From Eukaryota sp. TZLM1-RC (lineage: Eukaryota; Metamonada: BaSk clade), in the NCBI GenBank assembly GCA_040285825.1, contig JAUPSS010000005.1:62001-126000 (forward strand): a stretch of DNA of 64,000 nucleotides. The letters are read 5' to 3'. The first letter of the stretch is position 1; every line of letters begins with the position of its first letter. The notes beneath the pieces were generated by a model that saw only the letters and a program-made list of their open reading frames with translations, searched no databases and was not told the origin of the DNA. Both the position numbers and the translations under genes were made by a program. Shown piece by piece: positions 17,647 through 27,638 of the stretch.

Positions 17647-19099
17647 TCAGCTTTTCTTTTTATATTTTCTAAATCTATTTAAATAAGCCTTACCACTATC
17701 TTCATTTTCAATCTTATCATCAACCCTTTTATCGAGTTCTTCTCTTGCAGCCAATCGTTTAGCATCATAAACATTCTTCCTTTTCCTTACAAATCTTTTC
17801 AAGGCAGTGTTCCTCCCCCTAGTTTTCCTTTTCTCTCTTGCTTCAGCTCTTTCTTTTTCTGTTTTTTCAGGACGAAGACCAGCAGCCATTTGCTTCGAAA
17901 CAATTCCTTTCATGCGTCGGCTTTCGCTGCAGAAAGTCTTTCCTATTGAAACATTTTTATCATAGACAATCATCTCATGTGGAATCTTTTCCAACAACCT
18001 ACGAACTTCATTTTCCCTACGCTGTTTCTTTGTCTCGAATGGATTACCAGCATTATGATCAATATTGGCTTCCCCAGCACCTGGGACCAAAATACTTGAA
18101 TAACCATGGTTACTACCAACGCCCAAAACATCTTCAAATGGACAAAACTCTACAGATTTGACTAAAGTGTTTAATTTATGGTTGAGATAGGGTGAATTTG
18201 CTTTGCTTTCAATAGCATTGCTCCATACTTGTACCTTAGTTCCTAGACCCACAGCCAGCATTCCAGAAGAAGAAACATCCAAAGAAGTGCAGGGTGAGGT
18301 AATCTTGTAGGAATGCAAAAGAGACAGAGTTCGTAAATCATGAACGGCCATTTGGAAATCTTTTCCTGTCGATATCAGGTAATGACCACTCTTGTCCACC
18401 ACCATTGAAGTAACAGGGCCCATGTGGCAAAACATTTGAACATGAGGCTCACTAACTGAAGGGGACCATAAAGTCACTACTCCTCTTGAATCACCATTGA
18501 AAATCAAGCCACTGGTTGGGTCCTGTGATAGGCATGAGCACGGCCCTGCTTTGGTTTTATGGGAAGCAACTACATCGCCTGTGCTGGTATCTTGATAAAC
18601 TAACCTTCCTGTTTGACATCCAGAAACTAAGAGGTAATGGTAAGGAAGATACTGCAGGTGTCGAGGCTGAGGATGGTGCTTGAGGGCATGAACTTCTAGT
18701 CCTTGGTGATCATAGATGAAAAGACCTGGGGTTAATGGAGTGGAAATAAAAAGAATTACCTTTGGACTGAGCTATAGCATATAAAGAGTGATTGTGCAGG
18801 AAACAAGCATCATAGCAACTATCTCCAGTGTTGAACTCTGTCAATATGCGCCTCTTGCGCCATTCCATTAATGAAGTATGTCCTGATGATCCAGCAAGTA
18901 ATAAGTGTTGTCCATTACGGTCAAAGCGAGCTGTATGAGGTTGTGATAGTTTAAGATCAAAGATTTTCTGTTGGGATTGCTGATCAATATGTTGGGCGAT
19001 ATCAGATTGTGTAAACTTAAAGGTACGTTCTACCCCTTCAGTTTCCAGACACCCTGATGATTCTGTCAGAAGAACAGTCTCATCATATTTCAAGGACAT
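17647..19099 (-). CDS. UTP7: U3 snoRNP-associated WD40 protein UTP7/WDR46, with one 34-nt intron
   Basis: The product acts in the small-subunit processome (18S rRNA maturation, nucleolus). Two exons, 19099-18760 and 18725-17647, join into 472 residues. The intron at 18726-18759 reads GTAATTC...CCCCAG and is phase 1. Splicing restores AIAQSKG-LFIYDHQGLEVH, which matches the VAQN-x-WLHIYDNQGIELH block of WDR46. WD repeats follow: HYLLVSGCQTGRLVYQD, then SRGVVTLWSPS, MVVDKSGHYLISTGKDFQ, and LAVGLGTKVQVW. The C-terminal BING4CT region holds VEFCPFEDVLGVGSNHGYSS and SILVPGAGEANID, and a lysine-rich tail ends the protein. The 34-base divergent spacer to the NAGPA-like gene must contain both promoters. 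Confidence 0.92.
18726..18759 (-). other. spliceosomal intron, 34 nt (in UTP7)
   Basis: Donor AAAG|GTAATT and acceptor CCCCAG|GT flank 34 bases with a pyrimidine-rich middle. Removing it joins two frames into continuous WDR46 homology. This is the best-supported intron in the window. Confidence 0.9.
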
Positions 19100-19133
19100 T
19101 TTTTGAGTGTGATGGAGTTGTTATAATTTTGAA

Positions 19134-20072
19134 ATGGATTCACCTTCTCTTGCGATTCTTGTATTATGCCTTGTCATACTATCTACAACACATCCTGATT
19201 ACAAGACTGTAGATCCCTATAGCAACAATAGGTTCCCTTCTCCAACAAACTCTGATGATTTCGACCTCTATCATCTAGCACAACATCCATCTCCACGACC
19301 ATCGTTGATCGATTTTGAGCAAATCCAGTCAATCGGCCATTTCAGTGGTTTGCCAATTGTTGCCCATAAATTGATTATGGATAATCCAGTAGGTAACTTG
19401 GCAGCACTACCTCCAATTGGTGGATGTGGAAATCGCGTGGATGTCGTTGAATCTGCCAAACATTATAACTGCAGTGCTGCAGTAAATGCTGGGTTTTTTG
19501 ATATGGCAACTGGAGCTTGTTACACCTGGCTTGTCTCAAACAGCACATGGGTCAATCAACATGGTACAGCAAATGCGTTTTGGGGAATCACTCGTGCCAA
19601 TCAATACATTAATGGTTACCTTACTCAGAACACTATCAATGAATTGGTTGAACAGGGAGAACTCTTAACAGGGTTACAAGGTCTAACATGGCTAGTGAGA
19701 GGAGGAGAAGTTTACATTGATGAAAGTATTCAACGAGAGAAGCCCTCCAAGGCATTTGTTAAATTGATTGCTCCAAGACTAGCTGTTGGTCATGACAAAC
19801 TAGGAAGGTTCATTGCCATTCAAGTTGATGGTTTTGAGCCAGCGAAATATGGTGTTGATCTATATGACTTTGCACATCTATGTAAACAACAAGGGATGAT
19901 TTCTGCCATTAATCTAGACGGAGGAGGTTCAGTCACTGTACTTTACAACAACCAAATTAAAAATAGTTGCTCTGATGCTTGTAGAGGGGATATCTTGGAG
20001 AAGCGGTGTCCGGTACCTTATGGTGGTTCCAAGTGCCTTCGAAAAGTGTCTTCCTTTGTTTGTTTAAAATAA
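19134..20072 (+). CDS. NAGPA-like phosphodiester glycosidase, secreted or lysosomal
   Basis: 312 residues, with a signal peptide (LAILVLCLVILSTTHP) and the phosphodiester glycosidase domain of N-acetylglucosamine-1-phosphodiester alpha-N-acetylglucosaminidase. In animals that enzyme uncovers the mannose-6-phosphate tag on lysosomal hydrolases in the trans-Golgi. Matching blocks are AAVNAGFFDMATGACYTWLVS (about residues 115-135), GLTWLVRGGEVYIDES, and APRLAVGHDKLGRFIAIQVDG. The strongest block is MISAINLDGGGSVTVLYNN (about 262-280), corresponding to VVNAINLDGGGSATFVLN. Paired cysteines near the C-terminus (CSDACRGD...KRCPVP...KCLRK...FVCLK) parallel those of NAGPA. The animal EGF-like and membrane-anchor parts are absent. 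An AATAAA overlaps the stop codon. Other members of this domain family have different substrates, so the mannose-6-phosphate role is inference. Confidence 0.85.
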   Translation: MDSPSLAILVLCLVILSTTHPDYKTVDPYSNNRFPSPTNSDDFDLYHLAQHPSPRPSLIDFEQIQSIGHFSGLPIVAHKLIMDNPVGNLAALPPIGGCGNRVDVVESAKHYNCSAAVNAGFFDMATGACYTWLVSNSTWVNQHGTANAFWGITRANQYINGYLTQNTINELVEQGELLTGLQGLTWLVRGGEVYIDESIQREKPSKAFVKLIAPRLAVGHDKLGRFIAIQVDGFEPAKYGVDLYDFAHLCKQQGMISAINLDGGGSVTVLYNNQIKNSCSDACRGDILEKRCPVPYGGSKCLRKVSSFVCLK

Positions 20073-21214
20073 AGTTTATTTGTATATTTAAAGTGCCTTT
20101 TGTACTTATTTTTTGAATTTTGGTTCTTCTAATGTTGGTTGAAGTTTTCTGAAAATAAGGGTATTGAGAATTAATTTGAGAAGTAATTGCATTTTTGAGA
20201 ATAAATTTTTTCAGTTGTAAGTTCATTATGCCCAACAGTCAGAACTGTAAACTAAGTCTATCAGTCCTTTTTTGTCTGGACCTGATTGCTCATATGACAT
20301 TATGTCTGAAGAAGTTTTGAACAAGCAATAATTCAGATCGGAGTGGATTAGGACTCTGTTGGGTTCAAATGACTTTTGTTGTTCGATCCATCATTTTCAA
20401 AGAATTCAGGAGTTATTACACTAGAGGAACTCTTTGTTTAACGAATTTTTTCCTATTAGTTGTGATTATATTACTTTCAATATAAAAGTTGAACAAATGT
20501 GTTGTTGAAGGTCGCCTGAAGGAAGGGGTTAGAAGACGGTTTCATGAGATCAAAGATATTCAACGTATTCAGTATTCATGGCTTCTTGTTGCAATACTTG
20601 CCAGAACTGCTGCCGTATTTTTTAAACAAGCTCATTGAACTCATTTAAATAATTTGAATAATTTAAATAATTTTATTGCTGATTGTGTATTCAAAGCATA
20701 AGTGATGATAAAAAAATATACTAGGACAATTGGTATTTTGCATCACTCAGAACCCAGATTAATGACGTAGAAATACAATTCTTATTACATTCATCTTATG
20801 CAAATTCGTCGCTTTCCCCCCTTTTTGGATGATCCTGAAAACAAAAACCATCAACTGAAACTACATCCACAACATCAAGTGTACCATCAAGTCCTGGAGT
20901 AACTAAATCTGCCCTGCTTCTGCCAATAGGAATCATTATCTGGCAATGATGATATCTGTAATATCTAACAATGATTTTGATATTAAAAATTTTCCACATT
21001 ACAATTTGACCACAGACTTATTCATTATGGATTGAACCGGGACTGATAGAATTTTTGCAATCGGAAAAATGAAAGCGAAAATGTTTTTCTGCAGTCGTAA
21101 ATAACATTAATCAAAATGGAACAAGGATAAGAAATACATTACATTCTGAAGTCCATTACTGGTCAATAAGCAAAAGACCATTGATCTTGGGAATTTGGAA
21201 GATGAGACAATTTA
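20073..21214. other. intergenic region with two retroelement scraps
   Basis: At about 20503-20637 the plus strand encodes GVRRRFHEIKDIQRIQYSWL and VAILARTAAVFF, resembling the C-terminal helix of the RLE elements (compare RIQFAIINRLPRFF at 14.4 kb). At 20796-20999 the minus strand encodes GRSRADLVTPGLDGTLDVVD, an endonuclease-domain scrap with the R-x-x-ADL...G...VVDV pattern, like RRADLITPGSDGVIKVV at 61.5 kb. Both are isolated and broken. The 200 bases before MED14 hold nothing recognised. Confidence 0.5.
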
Positions 21215-23878
21215 ATGTCTGTTCCTCTATCAGTACTTCATCAACGCATTGCCAGTAAGCTACGAGTAGATGTACACACTCTCTTTACACAACTTCAAGC
21301 AGCTGATACCACGGAGCAGCAGGTCTCCCAATTTAAACACTTCTTAACCAATGCCAAAACCATCACCGCACCCTTATATTACCTATGTACAAACTACTCG
21401 CCCCAAAAATCAGCTGAACTCTCCTCTCGTTCTCAACGTCTTGCAATGTTCATGGACCAGTTATTATCTGCTCCAGACTGCTTATTTCAAGTCAAAAATA
21501 ATCACCGATCCATACGATCGACGTTCCATGATGTTGATTGTTCACTCCAATTACTCATGAACCCCAGTCTTCCTCCCCCCTTTCCGACTTGTTTGAGACC
21601 CAAACCTGTTCCAGAGAAGAGTCTGGTTGGGAAAGAGGAAGCGAAGTTGTTGTTTTGGTTAGAGAGCGCGGTCGCTGCCACATCACAAGTAGCAAAATTA
21701 AAGATTTCTTTTGACCTTCCAGGAATTTTTCTGACTTTTGTTGACTATTTTGTTGTACTTTTGACCCTCGATATCAGAAAATCAACTAGCACTTCACTAC
21801 TTCCTTTTTTAGATCCCGTCATTGAAAAGTTCAAAACTCAAGCTCAAAAACCAGAAAATTTGATTGTTTCTTGGAAAATCAGTGGGGTGAAGTTCATTTT
21901 TGAGCCAACTACCAAATTTTCAGTTTCCCAGGCCAAATTTCTGTTCAAAAAGATTCAGGCCTCACTTGACACGTCACCACTGAGCTCTTTTCAGAATATT
22001 GTGAAAATTCTGCTTCCAGTGGCTAAGGCTGGTATTTTTTCTGTAATTCTTGATCAACTTAATAATCATTTAAAAGGTCAAAATATTTATGGCCTTTATG
22101 ACGTCACATTTGACCCCCAAGTAGCCGACTTTTCGAGAAAACGTCGACATTCAGATCAATCAATCACAGAAGGGGTCGTTATTAAATATTGGAAAGGCAA
22201 AACTGTTTTTTCTATTTCTATTATTTCTAAAAACAATTCTTTTGAAATAATTCACCATCCCAAACATTTAAAAGAATTAAATTTAAAAGTAGACCTACAT
22301 CCAATTAATGCTCTGAAGATAGTGGAAGACACTTTGAATTTTCGAAAGGATTATTTAATTTCAAAGTTAAGTACAATGGACTTCTTCTCTCTGGTTAATA
22401 ACTCATTGTTTTTAAATATCGGAAATTTTCACATTTTGATTGAATTTTTGCTCAATACAGGGAAATTTGAAGTTGCTATCAATGACTTTGAAGTTGGTTA
22501 TGATTTTCATTTCAGAATTAAACACAAGATTACCCCAATATTAGACCAACTAACTTATTCTCTTCATCTGTCTGATCTCATTGTATCAGAATTTGAACAA
22601 AAAATGAGACAAGTTGTCAACTCGCTTGCTTGTGAGCTTTACTTGTCAGAATTTCACCAAATTTTGAACACTAGAATTGATTGGATTGTTGATTATGCAG
22701 ATGATCCTTTTTTTGTCAGTCTTACTTATCCTCAGTGTCAATATTTGAAAATCAAACTCAAAATTTCCGGTCTCTCAGTTGATCCCTTCTTGACATGTGT
22801 ACTAAATGAATTTGATCTTGTTCACCATTTCAATATTAACCCAAATTTTGAAAATTTGATTCTGTCTTCGACACCAGATGCAATCATTCAATCAATTAAT
22901 GATTGGATATTGAGTGTTCCATCATTTTTGATTAGTTATGCGCTCAATCTTTTCACACTTTTACCCAGCAGTTGTACCATAACAAGTTTTGAACAGAAGC
23001 ACTTTCTTATATCCAAAATTCCTTTTTTAAATGCTGATTTGTACGAATTAAATTCCAAATCATCGCTAGTTTTGGAAAGAAACCACTTTTCTATTGAAAT
23101 TCCCTTATCATTTTCTATTCAAAACATGCCAGAAAATTTCATTTTTGAGAATCTCAATTTTTCCATTGGTTTTAAAAATAATTCGTCTTGTTTAATCGTC
23201 AGTGGCTTAGTTAATTGTAGAGTGTTTCTTCAAATAGCTTGCGTTTGCTATCTGTTAACTTTGTTTTCTCAAATTCATGAATCTGTTGAAATTTATGATG
23301 TGGATTATGATGTAAAATTCACTCCTGATTCTTCTCTAATTGTTTCTAATAGTGTGCGAGATTCATTTGTTTTGTATCTCGACTCAAATTTATTATCCTA
23401 CAATGATTTAATTTATGGAAATTTGAAAAAGGCATTATTTTGTGACTTATACAACAAGATATTCAATGATTATTACCTACAAATTCAAAGAATTACGAGG
23501 AAAACCCTCTCTTCAAAACCAGTTGTCGTATTTATTAATTCTCTTTTTTCTTTTATTTCTTCATTTAGATCATTAGCCAAGGTTCCAATGGAGCTGTATT
23601 TGAATTCTTTTGGTTCATTTAATCTAATTGCTCCAAAATTCTGTTTAAAAGTTACTTCTACGATTTCAAATACATTTTTTGTTGATTATATTGCCCCAAC
23701 AGTTGAACTGTCAAGTAGAAGTTCAATGAGTTTGATAACATATGAAGCTTTTATAGAAGCGTTCAAAAGAGTTCGTGGGATTTGCATTGTTGACAAGGAA
23801 GACTCCAATGATAAGTTTGTTTCCTTCTCATTTGATTCAATATCAGCATTTATTCAAGTTTTAAAAAAATTAATTTGA
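21215..23878 (+). CDS. MED14: probable Mediator subunit MED14 (RGR1)
   Basis: 887 residues. The N-terminus matches the MED14 signature region: VPLSVLHQRIASKL (residues 3-16), then a helix pair with FKHFLTNAKTITAPLYYL. After a second helix pair comes FHDVDCSLQLLMNPSLPPPF (about 104-123), which corresponds to the DV...AIEVLLTGSY-x-RLP segment of MED14. MED14 is the backbone that joins the Mediator head, middle and tail. The remainder alternates strands and helices with no motif I can name, as is usual for this divergent subunit. It is shorter than human MED14 (about 1,450 residues) and lacks a proline-rich insert. The ATG at 21215 is the first in frame. With MED31 it makes two Mediator subunits in the window, but they are not neighbours. 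Confidence 0.7.
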   Translation: MSVPLSVLHQRIASKLRVDVHTLFTQLQAADTTEQQVSQFKHFLTNAKTITAPLYYLCTNYSPQKSAELSSRSQRLAMFMDQLLSAPDCLFQVKNNHRSIRSTFHDVDCSLQLLMNPSLPPPFPTCLRPKPVPEKSLVGKEEAKLLFWLESAVAATSQVAKLKISFDLPGIFLTFVDYFVVLLTLDIRKSTSTSLLPFLDPVIEKFKTQAQKPENLIVSWKISGVKFIFEPTTKFSVSQAKFLFKKIQASLDTSPLSSFQNIVKILLPVAKAGIFSVILDQLNNHLKGQNIYGLYDVTFDPQVADFSRKRRHSDQSITEGVVIKYWKGKTVFSISIISKNNSFEIIHHPKHLKELNLKVDLHPINALKIVEDTLNFRKDYLISKLSTMDFFSLVNNSLFLNIGNFHILIEFLLNTGKFEVAINDFEVGYDFHFRIKHKITPILDQLTYSLHLSDLIVSEFEQKMRQVVNSLACELYLSEFHQILNTRIDWIVDYADDPFFVSLTYPQCQYLKIKLKISGLSVDPFLTCVLNEFDLVHHFNINPNFENLILSSTPDAIIQSINDWILSVPSFLISYALNLFTLLPSSCTITSFEQKHFLISKIPFLNADLYELNSKSSLVLERNHFSIEIPLSFSIQNMPENFIFENLNFSIGFKNNSSCLIVSGLVNCRVFLQIACVCYLLTLFSQIHESVEIYDVDYDVKFTPDSSLIVSNSVRDSFVLYLDSNLLSYNDLIYGNLKKALFCDLYNKIFNDYYLQIQRITRKTLSSKPVVVFINSLFSFISSFRSLAKVPMELYLNSFGSFNLIAPKFCLKVTSTISNTFFVDYIAPTVELSSRSSMSLITYEAFIEAFKRVRGICIVDKEDSNDKFVSFSFDSISAFIQVLKKLI

Positions 23879-24324
23879 TGAAACAATAATTGAATTTGGG
23901 TAATAAATACATTTGATAACTGTTTTTTCTTTTTTATTATCATCAAACCTTTTGCTACTGTATCTCGTTTCCTATTCAGCGTTCTATTTAATAAAATTTA
24001 ATGAATTTAAAAGTTTGGTTGGGTGTTTATCTCTTAACCTTCATTTTTTGCCAAAAATGTTTTATATCAACAAAAAGATTTGAATATGTAAAAATGCTTT
24101 AAAATAAAATCAAAAAGAATAAATTTATTTTTTTCAAAGCAAGAAAAGACTTGATTGAAAAAAAGCTTAACATTAATAGAATTTAATTAATACTTTACAA
24201 AAAAAACAAAAAACAGCAAAAAACCACAAAACAGTGAAAACATAATTAACAAAATCCCCAAAAAAATAAAATAAAATAACCTCCAAAAAATAAAATAACC
24301 CTCATAATCAAATCTTTTTAGTAA
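23879..24324. other. convergent intergenic region
   Basis: About 450 strongly AT-rich bases between the 3' ends of MED14 and the AGC kinase. It holds A runs (AAAAAACAAAAAACAGC) and several AATAAA motifs suited to polyadenylation. No ORF or element was seen. Confidence 0.45.
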
Positions 24325-26487
24325 TTAATCTTCTGGCACAACAAAACTTGACCTTCTTCTATATTCTGATGATAATTGCATATTCATTTGTTCAAGATGA
24401 TAGACATTTTTGTAACTGAAGCCTTCAAAAGCGGGATCATCTCCTGGTGGACTAAACGGGTGTCCATCAAGAGTACTATCAAACAAAGGACTTTTTGGAC
24501 TATCAAATTGATTAGCTTCCGGTGGAGGTGATCGTGAATCAAAGTAAGAGGTATCAAATTGCTCAGTAAGCACAGGAATAAAAGGCCCCCGTTCTGTGAG
24601 AACTGTATCCCAATTGATTTCCCTTAAAAAAGGATGCTGTTTAATTTCATCAATTGAATCATATCCGAGACGATTTTTAGGATCTAATTGCAATAGTTTG
24701 GTAATAAAATCTTTTGCGTTATTTGAGAAAGTAACGTCAGCTGGCCATTGTATATGACAAGAAAGAATTGCTTCAAATAATTGTTCTTTTGATTCTCCCT
24801 CAAAAGGCGGCACTCCAGCAATCAACTCAAAGGTTAATACCCCCACCGACCACCAATCAATCATACAATCATGACCCCTACCAATCAAAACTTCAGGAGC
24901 TAAATATTCCGGGGTTCCGACACACGAGTACCTCCGTTGAGGACGCTCTGCATCAAAGGAAAGTGATTGAGAAAAATCTTGAGATAGAGTGGTCGAGTCT
25001 AGTTCAATATCGGAATCTGTATCACTGACTGATTTATTAGAATCAGAGTGACTCTCATCAGACTCACGTGACCGTTGCACTCCAAAATGGGAAAGTCCAA
25101 AATCAATCAGTTTAATATGACCATCTTCGGAAACCAAAAGATTATCTGGTTTTACATCACGATGCACGATTCCATGTTTGTGCAGGTATTCAAGAGACAA
25201 AACAAGTTCTGCCACGTAATGCTTTGCTGTCACTTCCGGGAGTGTTCCCACATTGTTTAAAAGAGAATACAAATCCCCTCCCGAAATGTATTCCATTACT
25301 ATATAGAGATGCCTTGTCGACTGGAAAGTCCAAAAACATTTGATTAAGAAAGGGCAATCAGTTTGAGTAAGGATGTTTCTTTCAGTTTTGACTCGATGAA
25401 CTTGATTCTTTCGAACCATGTCATCTTTTTTTAGAATCTTAATCGCGTAGATATCACCCGTTCTTTTCTTTACAGCGAGATAAACTCTACCAAAAGCACC
25501 TCTAGAAATGGGTTTTACTATTTCAAAATCTGAAATTGAAGGCAGTCTGTGAGGCGAAGAAGAGCTCCCTGCTGAAGAAGGTCTTGAACGGTGGGCATTG
25601 TTAAAGCTGCTGGTCATGGAAGGAGGGCAGAGCATTGGTGGAGAAGAGCTCATCTCTCTCTTTAAGGGAGAAGCGGTTTCAGAACGAGGAAGTGGAGAGG
25701 GAAGATAAGAGCGGGAAGTGTTTGGGGAGAGGTTAGGAGAGGCAGATGAGGACGATTCAGCTGCAGCAAACTTCTCAACGACAAGCCTCTCTATTCTGGT
25801 GATGAAATGGGTTAGAGCAGTTCTTGAATCTCTTCTCCCGTCTGTTATGCTGCTGGATCGTTGTCTCCCGTCAAATTCAAAGATATCAGCTGAAGAGAGG
25901 AGAGGTGATTCATGAAGAGTAAAAGCTCGAGAAAGGAGATTACGGAGACGATCAAGTAGATGGTCCTTGTGCTGTTGAAGCTGTATAGTAGTGACAAAGT
26001 CATCAGAGAGGTTCCTTGTCTGGTTGGCTACATCCGCAAGGTCCTCAAGAATAAAAATAGCATCCCCATGAAGAGGTTGAGAAAAGAATTGGTCAGAAGA
26101 AGATGAAGAGAATGATTTTGAGGTACAGGTACGTTGGTTGAGGATACGACGGTTTATAGCAGCGATAATCTTATCTAAACGTTCATCACATGAAGATATG
26201 CGCATGTCAGCTCTGGACACGACAGAACAGTAGCGAGAGTGGTCTTCTAGGTGGCAAAGAGGGACGTAATCTTCACAAATACGACATAGAACTTCAATAG
26301 CATCATCTTGAGGTGGTGAAGGTTCTAACGATTCAGCAAGTTTATTTATGGGAATTGGAGCAGAAGAAGTACGAAGAGGGGAGGATCTAGCAGAAGACAT
26401 CAAGCCTGAGGGTGATTGAGCTACATCTGAGGGAGATTCTGAAGCATGGAGGTCTTTGGTGGATCGTTTACGAGTCCACAAAGGCAT
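24325..26487 (-). CDS. IRE/Rim15/MAST-type AGC protein kinase
   Basis: 720 residues from the first ATG (26487); the open frame extends to a GTG at 26508. After a serine-rich N-terminus comes a zinc-binding block, CRICEDYVP...HLEDHSRYC (about 65-85), as in plant IRE kinases, where it is followed as here by a DERLDKI helix. The kinase domain begins at DFEIVKPISRGAFGRVYLA (about 323) with VAIK-equivalent YAIKILKK. It then has HRDVKPDNLL and DFGLSHFG, followed by a serine/aspartate-rich insert of about 55 residues before VGTPEYLAPEV. This split activation segment is typical of the IRE/Rim15/Greatwall group. The catalytic residues are intact. The C-terminus has an AGC tail (GPFIPVLTEQFDTSYFD). Rim15/Greatwall kinases control PP2A inhibitors in the cell cycle or quiescence, and that role here is inference. 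Confidence 0.88.
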   Translation of the reverse strand: MPLWTRKRSTKDLHASESPSDVAQSPSGLMSSARSSPLRTSSAPIPINKLAESLEPSPPQDDAIEVLCRICEDYVPLCHLEDHSRYCSVVSRADMRISSCDERLDKIIAAINRRILNQRTCTSKSFSSSSSDQFFSQPLHGDAIFILEDLADVANQTRNLSDDFVTTIQLQQHKDHLLDRLRNLLSRAFTLHESPLLSSADIFEFDGRQRSSSITDGRRDSRTALTHFITRIERLVVEKFAAAESSSSASPNLSPNTSRSYLPSPLPRSETASPLKREMSSSPPMLCPPSMTSSFNNAHRSRPSSAGSSSSPHRLPSISDFEIVKPISRGAFGRVYLAVKKRTGDIYAIKILKKDDMVRKNQVHRVKTERNILTQTDCPFLIKCFWTFQSTRHLYIVMEYISGGDLYSLLNNVGTLPEVTAKHYVAELVLSLEYLHKHGIVHRDVKPDNLLVSEDGHIKLIDFGLSHFGVQRSRESDESHSDSNKSVSDTDSDIELDSTTLSQDFSQSLSFDAERPQRRYSCVGTPEYLAPEVLIGRGHDCMIDWWSVGVLTFELIAGVPPFEGESKEQLFEAILSCHIQWPADVTFSNNAKDFITKLLQLDPKNRLGYDSIDEIKQHPFLREINWDTVLTERGPFIPVLTEQFDTSYFDSRSPPPEANQFDSPKSPLFDSTLDGHPFSPPGDDPAFEGFSYKNVYHLEQMNMQLSSEYRRRSSFVVPED

Positions 26488-26539
26488 TGGTTCGCGAGAC
26501 AAAGGCACTCGCTGTGGTCAGGAATGATTGATTACTTGA

Positions 26540-26655
26540 TAGTTTTTTGAATATTTGTTAATTAAACAACTTAGTTATAAATCAACATCTTAATAATCCA
26601 TGTCTTTCTAAAACAAAACAACTCTCTCACAGTGAGATCCAAGAGAAAGCAAAGC
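26540..26655 (-). repeat. SINE-like or conserved repeat, diverged second copy
   Basis: Minus-strand sequence starts TTTGCTTTCTCTTGGATC, then CACTGTGAGAGAGTTG, then ATGGATTATTAAGATG and TTGATTTATA. The same order of words occurs at 43210-43300 within a clean insertion (see that entry). This copy is more diverged and has no evident target-site duplication. It lies 53 bases upstream of the AGC kinase ATG and has the same orientation. Confidence 0.5.
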
Positions 26656-26853
26656 ATCAGAATCCTCCACCAAAGAATTTCGTGATACATTCATGAAGCT
26701 CTATTCAACTAACCAAAGTGAAGCGGCTCAAGCTCAAAGAAGTTAGAAATTTTTGTGAAAGATATAGAATGTAGAACAAGAAAAAAATACAGAAATTCAT
26801 TGGAAAATAGAATACCAAAAAAACAAATTAAAATAAAATATATCAAAAAAAAA

Positions 26854-27561
26854 CTATTGGATTTCATTAACAGATGGATTAAGAGGACTGTCAAGATTCG
26901 TTGCATATAGTAAAACCTTTAGTTCGTCAACAGGAACGTTATCGTTGTTTTGACTTAATTGTTCAATCATCAGTAGCTTCTTAAAGTAAAAGTTCCTTTC
27001 CTTTTGAAGAACATCAACTTGTTTCTGTAAGGCAGTAAGTTGAGCCTCGTCAACAGTGGTTCTGTTCGTATCTTGGGAAGAGAAGCTTGGGTTAGATGTG
27101 GATCTGCGGGGGGCTGTTCTTCGTGGTAGCATTGAGGGTCTCCGTTGGCGCTGTCCCTGGTTAGTCTGGTTAAGCTTCTCTACTGGTATGCCGTCACTGT
27201 TGGACTTGCTGTCAAAAAAACTTTTGAACCACTGAATAGTTTCTAAATTGCACATGTAGTTTTTGGTAGATAATCTCGCTAAGTCAATGTCTCTTTTAAT
27301 ACCAGCCTTTCGGAATATAGACTGTAGGTATTTGAGATTGCGTAGATTGTCATGTTCAAGAATTGCATTGAAGTTGACTTTTGAGAGGTTCACCAGGTCT
27401 GGATAGAGGAGGTGCATAATTTGACAGTAAACAACACCGTTGCCCAGCTCCTCAATTTTTTGGACATTTGTGTTGAAGAGAGTATTAATCCATTCTAAGA
27501 TCTCTGTGCGGGATACAAAGAACGCACCATTCATCATACCAAGAGAGTCAGACTTGCTCAT
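26854..27561 (-). CDS. EB1: microtubule plus-end-binding protein EB1
   Basis: 235 residues with the EB1 order. The calponin-homology domain spans about residues 12-115, with SRTEILEWINTLFNTN, then KIEELGNGVVYCQIMHLLYP, then VNFNAILEHDNLRNLKYLQ, ending in LETIQWFKSFFD. A basic serine/arginine/proline linker follows (RQRRPSMLPRRTAPRRST). A C-terminal EB homology coiled coil lies near 170-220, with LQKQVDVLQKERNFYFKKLL, followed by IEQLSQ. EB1 tracks growing microtubule ends and helps flagellar and spindle microtubule dynamics. The usual acidic EEY-type C-terminus is missing; it ends PSVNEIQ, so CAP-Gly partners may not bind. Fanzor-derived sequence ends about 80 bases upstream in the same orientation. 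Confidence 0.95.
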   Translation of the reverse strand: MSKSDSLGMMNGAFFVSRTEILEWINTLFNTNVQKIEELGNGVVYCQIMHLLYPDLVNLSKVNFNAILEHDNLRNLKYLQSIFRKAGIKRDIDLARLSTKNYMCNLETIQWFKSFFDSKSNSDGIPVEKLNQTNQGQRQRRPSMLPRRTAPRRSTSNPSFSSQDTNRTTVDEAQLTALQKQVDVLQKERNFYFKKLLMIEQLSQNNDNVPVDELKVLLYATNLDSPLNPSVNEIQ

Positions 27562-27638
27562 AAGATAAGCTGTTGAAAAGAGTAATGTCTTTGATGTAAA
27601 GACAAATGTTTAATTAATGCATACTTTCTTCAAGCATC

